Origin: Actinomycetota bacterium
GTDB taxonomy: Bacteria; Actinomycetota; Actinomycetes; Streptosporangiales; Streptosporangiaceae
Direction of reading: 5' to 3'
DNA: 64,000 bases
Assembly (NCBI GenBank): GCA_003168255.1
Contig: PMSU01000163.1
Span: 1 to 64,000, forward strand
Below are positions 1 to 9,067 of this stretch, piece by piece (positions within the stretch are counted from its first letter, which is position 1; every line of letters starts with the position of its first letter). The position numbers and the translations under genes were made by a program. The notes beneath the pieces were generated by a model. That model was not told the origin of the DNA. It worked only from the letters and a program-made list of their open reading frames with translations, and made no database searches.

Positions 1-398
1 ACCGCCTGTACGAGATCGACCGCATCATCAGCCGGGTGATCTCCTATGCGGTGGTCACGGCGCTGCTCGCCGGGGTGTTCGCCGCGCTGGTGGTCCTGGC
101 CACGGATGTGCTCCCGTTCACTTCACCCGTGGCGGTGGCGGCTTCCACGCTGGTCGCCGCGGCGCTGTTCAACCCGCTGCGCACCCGGGTCCAGCGCGCG
201 GTGGACCGGCGGTTCAACCGGGCCCACTACAACGCCGAGGCGATCCTGTCCGTCTTCACCGCGCGGCTGCGCGGGACGGTTGACCTGGACACCGTGCAGG
301 GCGATCTGGTGACAGCCGTCCAGGGTGCCCTCGAGCCCGCTCACGTCTCCGTGTGGGTCAACTCCGGGTGGCTCAAGGACGGTACCGGGTCCGGTTAG
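1..398 (+). CDS. C-terminal part of a membrane sensor / histidine-kinase-like protein (5' end outside window)
   Basis: The frame is open from base 3 with no start in the window, so the 5' end is missing. The visible 132 residues begin RLYEIDRIISR, then a hydrophobic stretch of about 35 residues (two membrane segments), then an FNPLR-RVQRAVDRRFNR segment and the start of what is normally a cytoplasmic region. This layout is familiar from actinobacterial membrane histidine-kinase-like sensors, in which this block links the last membrane helices to a kinase or GAF region. Here the protein stops soon after (WLKDGTGSG), so no kinase domain follows. Whether the missing N-terminus carries more domains cannot be seen. 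Function is inferred from the linker only. Confidence 0.6.
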   Translation, partial: RLYEIDRIISRVISYAVVTALLAGVFAALVVLATDVLPFTSPVAVAASTLVAAALFNPLRTRVQRAVDRRFNRAHYNAEAILSVFTARLRGTVDLDTVQGDLVTAVQGALEPAHVSVWVNSGWLKDGTGSG

Positions 399-527
399 CC
401 GGGCGGGCCAGGCCGGCCGCCCCACTTGGGCGCGATCGGGTCACGCTGCGGGGCTGGGGCAGGACCGGCGTGCTCCGCCCGAGTAGGGTGTGCCGAAGAA
501 ACTGGACACAGTGGTCGTGAGGTTGCC

Positions 528-2165
528 GTGTACGACTATGTCATCATCGGTGCAGGTAGCGCTGGATGCGTCCTGGCCTCACGCCTCACGGAGAACCCCG
601 CCGCGAGCGTCCTGCTTCTCGAGGCCGGGCCGCCGGACGACGCGGAGGAGATACGCATCCCGGCGGCCCTGAACCTGCTCTTCCAGAGCGCCTACGACTG
701 GGATTTCCACACAGTCCCGCAGATGCGGGCCGACGGCCGGTCCATCTACTGGCCCCGGGGCCGCACTCTCGGCGGATCATCGTCGATCAACGCGATGATC
801 TACATCAGGGGCAGCCGCTATGACTACGACAGCTGGCGCGACGACTACGGCTGCACCGGCTGGGGCTACGCTGACCTGCTCCCTTACTTTCTCAGGGCCG
901 AGGACAACTCGCGCGGCAGTTCCGCCTATCACGGCGCCGGCGGTCCGCTACGGGTGCAGGATGGGCGCGCCACGTCGCCCCTGACCAAGGCCTTCGTCGC
1001 CGCCGCACGAGAGTGCGGTCTCGCGGAGAACGACGACTTCAACGGTACGCAGCAGGACGGTGTCGGTTTCTACCAGGTGACGCAGCGCGGCGGCCGCCGC
1101 TGCTCGACGGCGGATGCCTACCTTCGCCCTGCACTGTCGCGGCCAAACCTCACTGTGCGGACAGACGCCCTGGTGACCAAGATCGTGGTTGAGGACGGCC
1201 GCGCCGCGGCGGTGCACTACCTGCGCGGCGGAGTGCAGGAGACGGCGCGCGCGGAGAGCGAGGTCATCCTCGCCGGCGGGGCCGTGAACAGTCCGCAGCT
1301 GCTCATGCTGTCCGGCATAGGTCCGGCGGATCACTTGCGCGAGCTGGGCATCGATGTGGTCGTCGACAGCCAGGGAGTCGGCGCCAACCTCTCCGATCAT
1401 CCGATCGTCACGGCCATGTGGCATACGCCCAAGGTCCGCGGGGTCTGGGAGCAGGCCGGCCCGGTCAACCTGCTGCGCTGGCAGTTGGCACACAACGGCC
1501 CGCTCCAGTCCAACGTGGCCGAGGCGGGCGGGTTCAGCCGTTCGGATCCCTCGCTGCCCGCGCCTGACCTACAGTGGCATGCGCTGCCGGCGCCGTATGA
1601 GAATCAGGGGCTCACCGACCCGGCGAGGCGTGCCCTTTCGCTGCTTGTCACGCTCGTCGCGGTACGCAGCCGCGGCAAGATCACGCTTCGCAGCGCGGAT
1701 CCCCGGCACAAGCCGGCCATAGACCCGTGCTATCTCGCGGACAGCGCCGATATCGAGCCGCTGGTCGCAGGCCTCCAGATGGCCCGGCAGTTCGCGGCTG
1801 CCCGGCCGATGGCCAAGGTCTGCACGAGCGAGTTCGCGCCGGGCGCCGACGTGCGCACCGATGCCGAGCTCCGCGAGTTCATCAGGCAGAATCTCGCCAC
1901 CCTGTACCACCCCGTCGGCAGCTGCGCCATGGGCGGTGACTCGCCGCTGGCCGCCAGCAAGCTGACCAGCGTGGTCGACCCTGAGCTACGGGTACGCGGC
2001 GTGACGGGGCTGCGCGTGGTGGACGCATCGGTCATGCCCGCCGTGCCACGCGGCAATACCAACGCGCCCACGATCGCCATCGCGGAGCGGGCGGCCGACC
2101 TCATCGCCGGCCGGGCGCTGCTCGCGGCGGCTGATCCCGAGCAGGCAGCCGCGCTGGTCCCCTGA
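528..2165 (+). CDS. GMC family FAD-dependent oxidoreductase (choline dehydrogenase-like)
   Basis: The protein has 545 residues from the GTG at 528, which starts directly before YDYVIIGAGSAGCVLA, the N-terminal FAD-binding GxGxxG motif. The frame is open further upstream, but that part reads as non-coding and GTGAGG just before 528 is an acceptable ribosome site. GMC signatures follow: PRGRTLGGSSSINAMIYIRG near residue 80, GAVNSPQLLMLSGIGP near residue 255, and the C-terminal catalytic pair as HPVGSCAMGG (His) and NTNAPTIAIAERAADLI (Asn). Length fits the family (about 530-560). Members oxidise alcohols or choline with FAD in the cytoplasm. The substrate cannot be told, and there is no adjacent betaine-aldehyde dehydrogenase to suggest choline. 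Confidence 0.9.
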   Translation: MYDYVIIGAGSAGCVLASRLTENPAASVLLLEAGPPDDAEEIRIPAALNLLFQSAYDWDFHTVPQMRADGRSIYWPRGRTLGGSSSINAMIYIRGSRYDYDSWRDDYGCTGWGYADLLPYFLRAEDNSRGSSAYHGAGGPLRVQDGRATSPLTKAFVAAARECGLAENDDFNGTQQDGVGFYQVTQRGGRRCSTADAYLRPALSRPNLTVRTDALVTKIVVEDGRAAAVHYLRGGVQETARAESEVILAGGAVNSPQLLMLSGIGPADHLRELGIDVVVDSQGVGANLSDHPIVTAMWHTPKVRGVWEQAGPVNLLRWQLAHNGPLQSNVAEAGGFSRSDPSLPAPDLQWHALPAPYENQGLTDPARRALSLLVTLVAVRSRGKITLRSADPRHKPAIDPCYLADSADIEPLVAGLQMARQFAAARPMAKVCTSEFAPGADVRTDAELREFIRQNLATLYHPVGSCAMGGDSPLAASKLTSVVDPELRVRGVTGLRVVDASVMPAVPRGNTNAPTIAIAERAADLIAGRALLAAADPEQAAALVP

Positions 2166-2195
2166 CCTGCCGGCGGCCGTGCTGGTCCTGGCGTC

Positions 2196-2492
2196 TTAGC
2201 GGTGGGCGAACCAGCGGGACCGGCGGGACCGGCCGGACCTCGATGTGATCAGGTGGTAGGCGAGAAGCAGGACCGCTGCGCCGACGATGGCGGTCACCCA
2301 GGTGGAGAGGTTGAAGAACCCGTGCAGCGTGTGGGTGTGGAATAGCCGGGTAGCGGCCCAGCCGCCGAGCAGCGCCCCGGCGATGCCGATCAAGCAGGTG
2401 AGGATGAGTCCCTGTGATCTCTTGCCGGGGATCAGCATGTTGGCGAGCAGACCTGAGGCCAGGCCGAGAACGATCCAGGCGATGATGCTCAT
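2196..2492 (-). CDS. GlsB/YeaQ/YmgE family small membrane protein
   Basis: 98 residues with three hydrophobic helices. It shows the family pattern of an N-terminal helix, then a glycine-rich GLLANMLIPGK loop and IGIAGALLGGW in helix two. These transglycosylase-associated-type proteins are general-stress membrane proteins of unknown mechanism. The C-terminus is basic (RSGRSRRSRWFAHR), which puts that end in the cytoplasm. It is convergent with the GMC oxidoreductase (31-bp gap). A GGAGT-like ribosome site lies just upstream of the ATG at 2492. Confidence 0.85.
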   Translation of the reverse strand: MSIIAWIVLGLASGLLANMLIPGKRSQGLILTCLIGIAGALLGGWAATRLFHTHTLHGFFNLSTWVTAIVGAAVLLLAYHLITSRSGRSRRSRWFAHR

Positions 2493-2840
2493 TACCGACT
2501 CCTTTAGTCAGCGAGGTGACGTACGCGGCAGTCGGTCATGCTGGATAGATCGCGGTGGAAGAAGTTCTCCCGGGCGTTTTCACTGTCCCGTGGCCGTACC
2601 GTCTTGCCGGCACCGTTCCGTACATAAAAAAACCGGGCCCTGCTGCGGCACCGTGAATATCACGATGTGTGCAGCTGCCGGGTCCGGAGCAACACCCCTA
2701 TTCTACCCTTTCCTGACATTTGGGCATAGGGAATTCCATCGCCAATAACGAGCCCTTCGACACGGTGCACGCTTAGCTTGGCGGGCTACCTGGGCGGGCC
2801 AGGCGCGGGGCCAGGCGCGGGGCCAGGGCCGCCAGCCGAG

Positions 2841-2892
2841 GTGGATGCGGCATGGCCTACCACCGATGGGGGGTGATTTCACATTCACATCG
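2841..2892. repeat. Copy C of a dispersed palindromic repeat (diverged)
   Basis: The reverse complement contains GATGTG, then TGTGAAATCACC, then CGGTGGTAGGCC and TGCCGCATC. It lines up closely with the copy at 60418-60468, which has TGTGAAATTACC, CGGTGGTAGGCC and TGCCACATC, and with the copy at 6366-6415. The central CACCGGTGG palindrome has decayed to CACCGATGG here. It lies in the non-coding stretch between the YeaQ-like gene and a 24-residue hydrophobic ORF. Confidence 0.65.
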
Positions 2893-3046
2893 CCGACCGG
2901 GGATGGGGCCGGGGGTTGAAGCGGGTTAGTGTTGCCGGCCACCGAGTGTTTCACAGGCCCGCGGCCGCACCGTCTGGTCGGCAACCAGCCTCTCCGACAC
3001 CGCGCACGCGCAGTTTGCGGGGAAGCCATTCGCCTAGCTGCGCTTG

Positions 3047-3121
3047 TCAGCGTCGCCGCAGGAGCATGATGATGAGCACGATGATCACAATGAGAACGAT
3101 CGTTCCGAAGCCGAAAAACAT
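3047..3121 (-). CDS. 24-residue hydrophobic single-helix protein
   Basis: ATG at 3121 is preceded by AGAGGAA at good distance. The product is one membrane helix rich in Ile/Val/Leu followed by a basic MLLRRR end and TGA. It is too short for ordinary gene callers. It resembles the tiny hydrophobic proteins often encoded beside stress-membrane genes in actinomycetes. The YeaQ-like gene upstream and the two-helix protein downstream suggest a group of envelope-stress membrane proteins. The role is unknown and expression is not shown. Confidence 0.55.
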   Translation of the reverse strand: MFFGFGTIVLIVIIVLIIMLLRRR

Positions 3122-3225
3122 CTGTGGAGTTCCTCTCGGATGTGCACCGCCTGGCAAGACGGGGCTGTCTTAGCCAGTCGGCCAGCCTCGCAGGAAAATG
3201 GAATCAGCGATCATCTTGGCGAGGC

Positions 3226-3795
3226 TCAAGGCCGGCTTCCGTTCGTGGCTGATATTGCCGGGGCTGACGCTGGGATGTGGACGTCAGGACCGGGCTGGCC
3301 GGCCGGCGATCCCGGTTGCTCGGCCGTGGCCTGCTCGGCCGTGGCCTGCTCGGTAGCGGGCCGGCGTCCGAACAGGCCCGACTTGCTCCGGCGGTGGCTG
3401 CCTGGACTGAGATCGCTGCCAGTGTCTCCAGCAGCCTCGCTGGCCAGCTGGCTAGCCGTATAGGCGCGGGCGGTGTCGCGCTGGTCGATCAGGTCGTCGC
3501 GAGTCTGGCTGACGGTGGCGGTCTCCTGCCGGGACTGCTTGAGCCCGCGTCGTGCGGCGCTGCCGCGGCGGGAGGTCCGGCGCGCTCCGGCCAGCAGCAG
3601 GCTGAGCCCGAACAAGCCGACTGCCCCTACGACGATGCCGTAAAGGAACAGGGTGCCGGTGGAGCCGGTTACGTGGTAGCCGAGCACGGCGAAATCGTGC
3701 GGGAACCCGTGCCCGCTCCCGCCGTTGGTGAGGACGCCGGCGACGGCGACGATCACTGCCGCGACCAGGATGACGAGCCCGACGATTACGATCAT
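3226..3795 (-). CDS. Two-helix membrane protein with a long cytoplasmic tail
   Basis: 189 residues. Helix 1 spans about residues 3-24 (VGLVILVAAVIVAVAGVLTN) and helix 2 about residues 48-68 (LYGIVVGAVGLFGLSLLLAG), with a short loop holding HGFPHDFAVLGYHVTGS. A charged, Ala/Ser/Gln-rich tail of about 115 residues follows and contains the duplicated ATEQ unit ATEQATAEQATAEQ. The hairpin plus tail recalls conserved actinobacterial membrane proteins of unknown function. No enzyme motif is visible. It starts at ATG 3795 and is divergent from the S9 peptidase at 4094, with 298 bp of AT-richer intergenic DNA between them that probably holds both promoters. Confidence 0.7.
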   Translation of the reverse strand: MIVIVGLVILVAAVIVAVAGVLTNGGSGHGFPHDFAVLGYHVTGSTGTLFLYGIVVGAVGLFGLSLLLAGARRTSRRGSAARRGLKQSRQETATVSQTRDDLIDQRDTARAYTASQLASEAAGDTGSDLSPGSHRRSKSGLFGRRPATEQATAEQATAEQPGSPAGQPGPDVHIPASAPAISATNGSRP

Positions 3796-4093
3796 GAAGT
3801 TTCTCCCGAGAGCCGCGTTGTATACCTACAGTCAACGCTTCAGCTAGAGCGATGTCAACACCGTAGACCTACATTGTTAACACTGACCATCGACCATGGA
3901 GCCCGGCCACCGGAGAATGCGTTGCGATGCCCCCGCCGTCGGGCTTGCCGTGTGTGGCGTCAGGGCCGCTGCGAGCTTGGGCCAATGCGCTGCCTGTGAT
4001 GCTCCTGGCACGTCGTGACGAGCGCACGCACCGGAGCGCAGCCGGGGTGTTGCTGGCGATCTTCGGGATGCGCGCTGTGGCAGAGTACCGGGC

Positions 4094-6223
4094 ATGACGG
4101 ACTCCCTTCCCGCCCAGCTGGTCCGCACGCAGCGCTTCACCTTGGGTGTTCCTCAGCAGTTCACCGTGGTGCTGGATGGGGCGGCTGTGGTGTTCTTGCG
4201 CAGCCGCAAGGGAGACGATCCACTGGTGTGCCTGTGGGCGCTCGAGCTTGAGTCCGGGACGGAACGGCTGCTCGCTGACCCCGCCGAGCTGTCAGCCCGG
4301 ATGGGAGCGGCGGAAGGCGATGCAGCGCCGGTGCGGGAGGAGCGGCCCTTGGGGCAGGGTGCGGGGATCGAGTCCTACAGTGCGTGCCCCACGACAGGCC
4401 TGGCTGCCTTCGCGCTGGCCGGCGGCCTGTGGACGGTGGACGTGGCCGGGGGCAGGCCGCGGCGCCTGATCACGCAGCAGCCGGTGGCCGGCCCGCTGCT
4501 GGACCCGGCCGGCCAGCGGATCGCGTATGTGTCGGGTGGCGCGCTCTGGGTGGTCGAGGCAGACGGTACTGGTGACCGCCTTGTCGCAGCATCTGGGAAC
4601 ACGAACGTGGAGTTCGGGGGTGGCCAGGACACCGGCAGCTTCCTGCTGGACAGCCTGCGGGGGTACTGGTGGGCGCCGGACGGTGGCCGGCTCCTGGTGG
4701 CCCGGGTTGACTCCTCCGCGGTGCCAGTGTGGTACATCGCCGATCCGGCCGAGCCCGGGAAGGCACCGCGCACTATGCGCTACCCGGCCGCGGGCACCGC
4801 CAACGCCGAGGTCACGCTCTGGATCGTCGGCACCAGCGGCTCACCTACCCCGGTCGCGTGGGATCGGCGCAACGCCGAGTACCTCGTGGCAGCCGGCTGG
4901 GACGCCCACGGGCCCTATGCCGCCGTGCAGACGCGTGACCAGCGCACCGTCCAGTTCCTCGGCATCGACGCCGCGACCGGCGATACGGCAGTCCTGCACG
5001 AGCAGACCGACGAGTGCTGGGTGCAACTTGTCCCCGGCCTGCCCGCGCGCACCGCCTCCGGTGCCCTGGTTGGCCACGCTGACCGGGACGGCACGCGGCA
5101 CCTGACCGTGGCCGGGGCCACCGTCACACCGCCGGGCCTCCAGCTCCGGGAAATACTCGGCATCGACGGTGAAAAAGTGCTGTTCACCGCGTCGGACGAG
5201 CCCACCCAGACCCACCTGTGGGCCTACCAGCCCGGCCAGGGCAGCCAGCAGCTGAGCGCCGAGCCGGGAGTGCACTCCGGGGTGAGCCTGGGTGGAACGC
5301 TGGTCCATGTCGCACGTGGAACAGACCGGCCAGGCGGCCGGGTGACCGTGCGGCGCGACGGCAGGCCAGCTGTCGGCGTCGCGTCCTTCGCCGAACCGCC
5401 CGTCCTCGATCTCCATGCGACATCGCTGGTCCTCGGACCGCGTTCGCTGCGCGCGGTGTTGTACCTCCCGTCGTGGCACCAGCCCGGCACTGGCAGGCTG
5501 CCAGTCCTGGCCGACCCCTACGGCGGCCCGGCAGCGCAGCGGGTCACCGCCGAACTGGGCCCGTGGTCGCTGCTGTCGCAGTGGTTCGCCGAGCAGGGCT
5601 TTGCGGTCCTGGCCGCGGACGGCAGCGGCACACCCGGCCGCGGCCCGGGCTGGGAACGTGAGGTCTACGGTGACGTGTACGGGCCAGTGCTGGACGACCA
5701 GGTGACAGCGATCCAGCAGGCTGCCCGCCTGCATCCCGACCTCGACCTGGGGCGGGTAGGTATCCGTGGCTGGTCGTTCGGCGGCTACCTCGCAGCCGCG
5801 GCCGTGCTGCACCGGCCAGATGTGTTCCACGCCGCTGTGGCCGGGGCCGGCGTGGCCGACCAGCGCCTCTATCACGCGCACTGGCGCGAGCGCTTCCTCG
5901 GCCACCCAGATGAGTTCCCCGAACGGTACGACGCGTGCTCACTTATCCCGGCCGCGGCGAAGCTCCGCAGGCCATTGCTGCTCATCCACGGCCTCACCGA
6001 CGACAACGTGCACCCCGCCAATACGCTGCGCCTGTCCGCCGCGCTGCTGGCGGCCAGCCGCCCGCACGAAGTGCTGCTCCTGCCAGGCACCGGCCACGGG
6101 GCGATCGGCGCGGCGGGCACCGAGAACCTCCTCTGGCACCAGGTCCGGTTCCTCCAGCGGCATCTGCACGCCAAGCACCCAGCGGGAAATGCCAAAGCCG
6201 GTCCCCTGGGAACTACGCGATAA
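4094..6223 (+). CDS. S9 family serine peptidase (dipeptidyl-peptidase IV type)
   Basis: 709 residues. Residues about 20-440 form a beta-propeller-like DPP IV N-terminal region with repeated Gly/Asp/Trp-containing strands. Residues about 480-700 are an alpha/beta-hydrolase peptidase S9 domain. The nucleophile elbow is GWSFGGYLA (Ser561), the acid lies in LIHGLTDDNVHP and the histidine in LPGTGHGAIG. This is the usual Ser-Asp-His order, and the length fits DPP IV/acylaminoacyl-peptidase-like enzymes. No signal peptide is visible, so it is probably cytoplasmic and trims Pro-containing peptides. It is transcribed alone. A second, unrelated S9 enzyme lies at 35665. Confidence 0.9.
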   Translation: MTDSLPAQLVRTQRFTLGVPQQFTVVLDGAAVVFLRSRKGDDPLVCLWALELESGTERLLADPAELSARMGAAEGDAAPVREERPLGQGAGIESYSACPTTGLAAFALAGGLWTVDVAGGRPRRLITQQPVAGPLLDPAGQRIAYVSGGALWVVEADGTGDRLVAASGNTNVEFGGGQDTGSFLLDSLRGYWWAPDGGRLLVARVDSSAVPVWYIADPAEPGKAPRTMRYPAAGTANAEVTLWIVGTSGSPTPVAWDRRNAEYLVAAGWDAHGPYAAVQTRDQRTVQFLGIDAATGDTAVLHEQTDECWVQLVPGLPARTASGALVGHADRDGTRHLTVAGATVTPPGLQLREILGIDGEKVLFTASDEPTQTHLWAYQPGQGSQQLSAEPGVHSGVSLGGTLVHVARGTDRPGGRVTVRRDGRPAVGVASFAEPPVLDLHATSLVLGPRSLRAVLYLPSWHQPGTGRLPVLADPYGGPAAQRVTAELGPWSLLSQWFAEQGFAVLAADGSGTPGRGPGWEREVYGDVYGPVLDDQVTAIQQAARLHPDLDLGRVGIRGWSFGGYLAAAAVLHRPDVFHAAVAGAGVADQRLYHAHWRERFLGHPDEFPERYDACSLIPAAAKLRRPLLLIHGLTDDNVHPANTLRLSAALLAASRPHEVLLLPGTGHGAIGAAGTENLLWHQVRFLQRHLHAKHPAGNAKAGPLGTTR

Positions 6224-6365
6224 AGACGCTCAGCAGCCAATGATCAGTCAGGATGCCGACAGCGCTTAGGGCACGCAGAGAAGTAAGCCGCAGGTTTCGT
6301 GATCGTCAGGTCGGGCCAGGGCGGGGGATGCGGCCCGGAGGCGCCTCCTTCCGCGTCCTTTCCAT

Positions 6366-6415
6366 GATCGATGTGACGGAGCCCACCACCGGTGGTGGGC
6401 TCTGCCACATCGATC
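6366..6415. repeat. Copy A of a dispersed palindromic repeat (perfect stem)
   Basis: The outer arms are GATCGATGTG (6366-6375) and CACATCGATC (6406-6415). The inner arms form a 24-bp perfect palindrome at 6379-6402 centred on CCACCGGTGG. The whole could fold as one long hairpin with a small internal mismatch. It sits between the S9 peptidase (ends 6223) and the convergent gene ending at 6626, a place suited to a bidirectional terminator or a REP-like element. No T-run follows on either strand. Confidence 0.8.
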
Positions 6416-6625
6416 TTCGGCGGCGCTACGGAAGTCGTGGCTCACGGGGTCGCTGGTGCCGGTGTGACGGGAGTAATCCGGTCGGCAGGGTCCGCGGGCA
6501 CCGCACGATCGTCCGGGATCAGGAAACGACGGTTTACTCCACGACGTGTCCAAAGAGTGTCAACGCTGCCATATCGACGCCGTTCGGCAAGCGGTGAACC
6601 CACCACGGCCAGGATCTGGCTCCGC

Positions 6626-7357
6626 TCAGGCAAGCCGCAGCCAGGCTGCGGCCTCTGCTGTGCCGGACTCCGCATCGAGTACGCGGGCCGGGGCTTCCCT
6701 GCGGGCGGATGGGACGGGTTCCTGACGTGCGACAGTCCGCTCCGCATCGCCCGGCGCCGTCGTTCCCACCGGGATTCCCGCGGGGGTTCCCGCTGGCGGC
6801 CACGGGGCGAGACCAGCGGACGCCTGTCCAGGCAGCTCGCCCGAGGTCCAGGTGGCCAGGTCAGCGTCAACGCTCTGCGGTACATCCCGGTCCGGCGTCT
6901 GCGCCGCATCGGCGGGCGCGGCCTGCTGGCGGCTGACCCGGGCCTGAGCCCACTCCGCTGCCGTTTCGGCGTCCGCGGGCGCCTGCTCGGCCTGCTGCTC
7001 GGCTTGGCCGGAATTACCGGAACTAGCGGCGGCAGTCTCTGCTGTCTGCGCCCCGTTTACCGTGGCCTGCGCCAGACGAGTCTGTGGCTCCGGCTCCCAG
7101 AGCAGGCCCTGGCTGAATCGAGGGTCAGCGCTATTATCCTGCTCGAGAAGGACCGCGAGCTGCTCAGCCTCTTCGGCCCCAAGCCCGAATACAACGCGCG
7201 GCCGCCCCCATGGCTCTGCCAGCGAATATCCGACGTAACTCGACACCGGCTGCGCTTGTTCTGCTGCCAGACCGTGCAGCCGCCGCCAGCGATCCCACGA
7301 CCGCTCGAGCCGCACCGCTGCCCGCTGGGCGCGCGCAACCAACTCTGGATCACCCAT
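6626..7357 (-). CDS. Conserved actinobacterial protein of unknown function
   Basis: 243 residues, ATG at 7357 behind a strong AGGGGGAGGATC ribosome site. Residues 1-75 (RAQRAAVRLERSWDRWRRLHGL, then SSYVGYSLAEPWGRPRVVFG) form the part that looks conserved. The rest is Ala/Gln/Pro-rich and low in complexity, probably disordered. I recall similar N-terminal sequences in Streptomyces genes near bldC, which fits this position, but I know no function. It has no signal peptide or membrane helix. Confidence 0.65.
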   Translation of the reverse strand: MGDPELVARAQRAAVRLERSWDRWRRLHGLAAEQAQPVSSYVGYSLAEPWGRPRVVFGLGAEEAEQLAVLLEQDNSADPRFSQGLLWEPEPQTRLAQATVNGAQTAETAAASSGNSGQAEQQAEQAPADAETAAEWAQARVSRQQAAPADAAQTPDRDVPQSVDADLATWTSGELPGQASAGLAPWPPAGTPAGIPVGTTAPGDAERTVARQEPVPSARREAPARVLDAESGTAEAAAWLRLA

Positions 7358-7637
7358 TGTGCGATCCTCCCCCTGAATGCGGCATCGCGCTCAGCCCTGG
7401 CGGGTGGAAAAGAGCGCTCGTCGCTGCCAAACCCCGTATCCACGCGTCGCGAGCGCGTACTGCCGCTTGGTGCGCGGATGCCAAGCAGGCCGCCGTCTCG
7501 GTAAGCCGGGACCAGCGGCGCCGCTAAGTATGGCAGACCTCACTGCCGGACACGAAGAGTTATCGAAAAAGACTATTTCGATTACTCACCGTATCCAAGG
7601 AGGCGCGCCGGCCGGCGTGTCGCGAATGCGCCCAGGA

Positions 7638-7863
7638 ACGCTGGCGTGACGGACCGCCCCCCCGCAGGGCTCAGGTGCAGGTGGCTGGACCAGGGACGCT
7701 GGCGTGACGGACCGCCCCCCCGCAGGGCTCAGGTGCAGGTGGCTGGACCAGGGACGCTGGCGTGACGGGCCGCCGCCCGCAGGTGCGGGTGGCTGGAGCA
7801 GGGACGCTGGCGTGACGGGCCGCCGCCCGCAGGTGCGGGTGGCTGGAGCAGAGACGCTGGCAT
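7638..7863. repeat. Tandem repeat array, 2 x 58 bp then 2 x 50 bp plus a partial unit
   Basis: Units begin with ACGCTGGCGTGACGG at 7638, 7696, 7754 and 7804, and a partial one begins at 7854. The first two units are 58 bp and identical over their length. The next two are 50 bp and also identical to each other. They differ from the first type by losing a CAGGGCT-type insert and by changing GGACC to GGGCC. The array lies in the 1.1-kb gene-free stretch upstream of the gene at 6626-7357 (minus) and downstream of bldC (minus). No spacers differ between units, so it is not CRISPR. Confidence 0.9.
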
Positions 7864-8447
7864 GGCGGCTGTTGCCGCGGATGCATGTGATTGGAACGGC
7901 TAGGGTCGGCCCCGGCAGCGGCAGCATCGGCGGATATGGCTCCGGTGGCAACACGCTCGCCGCCGGGGCCGACCCCGTTGCCTGACGCGGGACTACGTCG
8001 TCCCGCACCACCGCCGGCGTACGGCCGTTACGCCGACGGTGGCTATAGCTGGATGGTCTGTCATCGCCGCGGGTCATGGCGCCAGGGATGCGCCGCAGCC
8101 GACGATGGCTCGCGGTGTCCCCCGCACGGCCTTGGCTTGTGATACCCCGTGGCTGGGTGATGTGTCTCCCGCCCAGTAGCGGCTGAGGAAGCCCCCGCGG
8201 CCTGGTGATGGTCTGCGGTGTGCCCCGTCCGCCAGCGGCTGCTGCTACCCCGTAGCCTGGCGATTGATATGTGGTGTGGTGTTCCCTTGACTGGCGTGCC
8301 TGCTGGTGTGCAGTGGCCAGACGATGGGCTAACGGGCTTGCCGTCGCCGGACGATGGCTTACGTGACGTCGTCGCCCGGCGATGGCAGGTGACCCTCCGT
8401 CCCCCGGCAGGAGCCCTGCCGCGTGACGGTAGCGGGGAAGCCGAGCG
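7864..8447. other. Gene-free stretch with degenerate short repeats, downstream of bldC
   Basis: About 580 bp with no credible gene on either strand. The open frames here are Pro/Arg/Ala-rich and lack ribosome sites. From about 8100 to 8400 a loose motif of the form CCnnG(G/C)CTGG(T/C)GATGG recurs (GGCTGGGTGATG, GCCTGGTGATGG, GCCTGGCGATTG, GCCGGACGATGG, GCCCGGCGATGG), suggesting a decayed minisatellite. I see no terminator hairpin followed by a T-run. Confidence 0.5.
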
Positions 8448-8651
8448 TCATTCCATGCGCTGCTGCGGAATTCCCGCGAGCAGCGCACGAACCTCGGTCT
8501 CCCGGTACCGGCGGTGACCCCCGAGCGTACGGATGGAGGTCAGCTTGCCGGCCTTCGCCCACCGCGTAACAGTCTTCGGGTCCACTCGGAACATCGTCGC
8601 GACCTCCGCTGGGGTGAGCAGCGGCTCGGCCTCGGGTGTACGTGCAGACAT
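8448..8651 (-). CDS. bldC: BldC-type MerR-like DNA-binding protein
   Basis: 67 residues made up of one winged helix-turn-helix of the excisionase/MerR type: LLTPAEVATMFRVDPKTVTRWAKAGKL followed by the wing TSIRTLGGHRRYRE. Length and sequence match BldC of Streptomyces, a small regulator that binds DNA cooperatively and controls timing of development. The family has no effector domain. The context (dehydrogenase and purine genes downstream) is the same as in Streptomyces as I recall it. ATG at 8651 follows GGAGGAGAGGCC on the minus strand, a strong ribosome site. Confidence 0.92.
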   Translation of the reverse strand: MSARTPEAEPLLTPAEVATMFRVDPKTVTRWAKAGKLTSIRTLGGHRRYRETEVRALLAGIPQQRME

Positions 8652-9067
8652 GTGTACGGCCTCTCCTCCTGGACCGGTACTGCGATCCTGCGGTCTTCGT
8701 TCTTACTTTCCTGGTGCTCCGTCTGGAGCCTGTCGGGATGTCCTATATGGCCAACAGAGACCATATTGCCATCACGACCGGTGACAAGTCGACCACCAGG
8801 AGCAAAGTTTTCGTCGCGGCTTGCCCTGATGTACGGCTGATGCGTGTCACGCTGCGTGATTCTAGCGATACGTACAGTCGCATCGTGGCGGAATCGGAAA
8901 AACTTGCCCGAGCCGGGGCGGTCCCCATCCAGGGCACTGAACACCCGGCTAGCAGCCTCGATCACCCGCTTGCTCACGTGTCGCCGTGACCGCGGGCCGG
9001 CGGGCATACCCTGGACTCCCATCCTGAGTCAGCGAGGACACGGGACCGGACCGGAAGAGTCACCACA
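8652..9067. promoter_or_regulatory. 416-bp intergenic region between bldC and the amino-acid dehydrogenase
   Basis: Divergent promoter region: bldC reads left and the dehydrogenase reads right. Its length is typical for a developmental regulator with a long leader. The 8700-8900 part is clearly poorer in GC than its surroundings. An open frame at 8636-8989 on the plus strand lacks a ribosome site and codon bias, and I do not count it. No clear inverted repeat stood out. Confidence 0.4.

Noticed and set aside
7638-7863. Possible CRISPR array
   Set aside because: Units are joined without variable spacers and no cas gene is present.
8636-8989. 117-residue frame between bldC and the dehydrogenase gene
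   Set aside because: No ribosome site, irregular composition, and it overlaps the start of bldC. More probably promoter and leader DNA.
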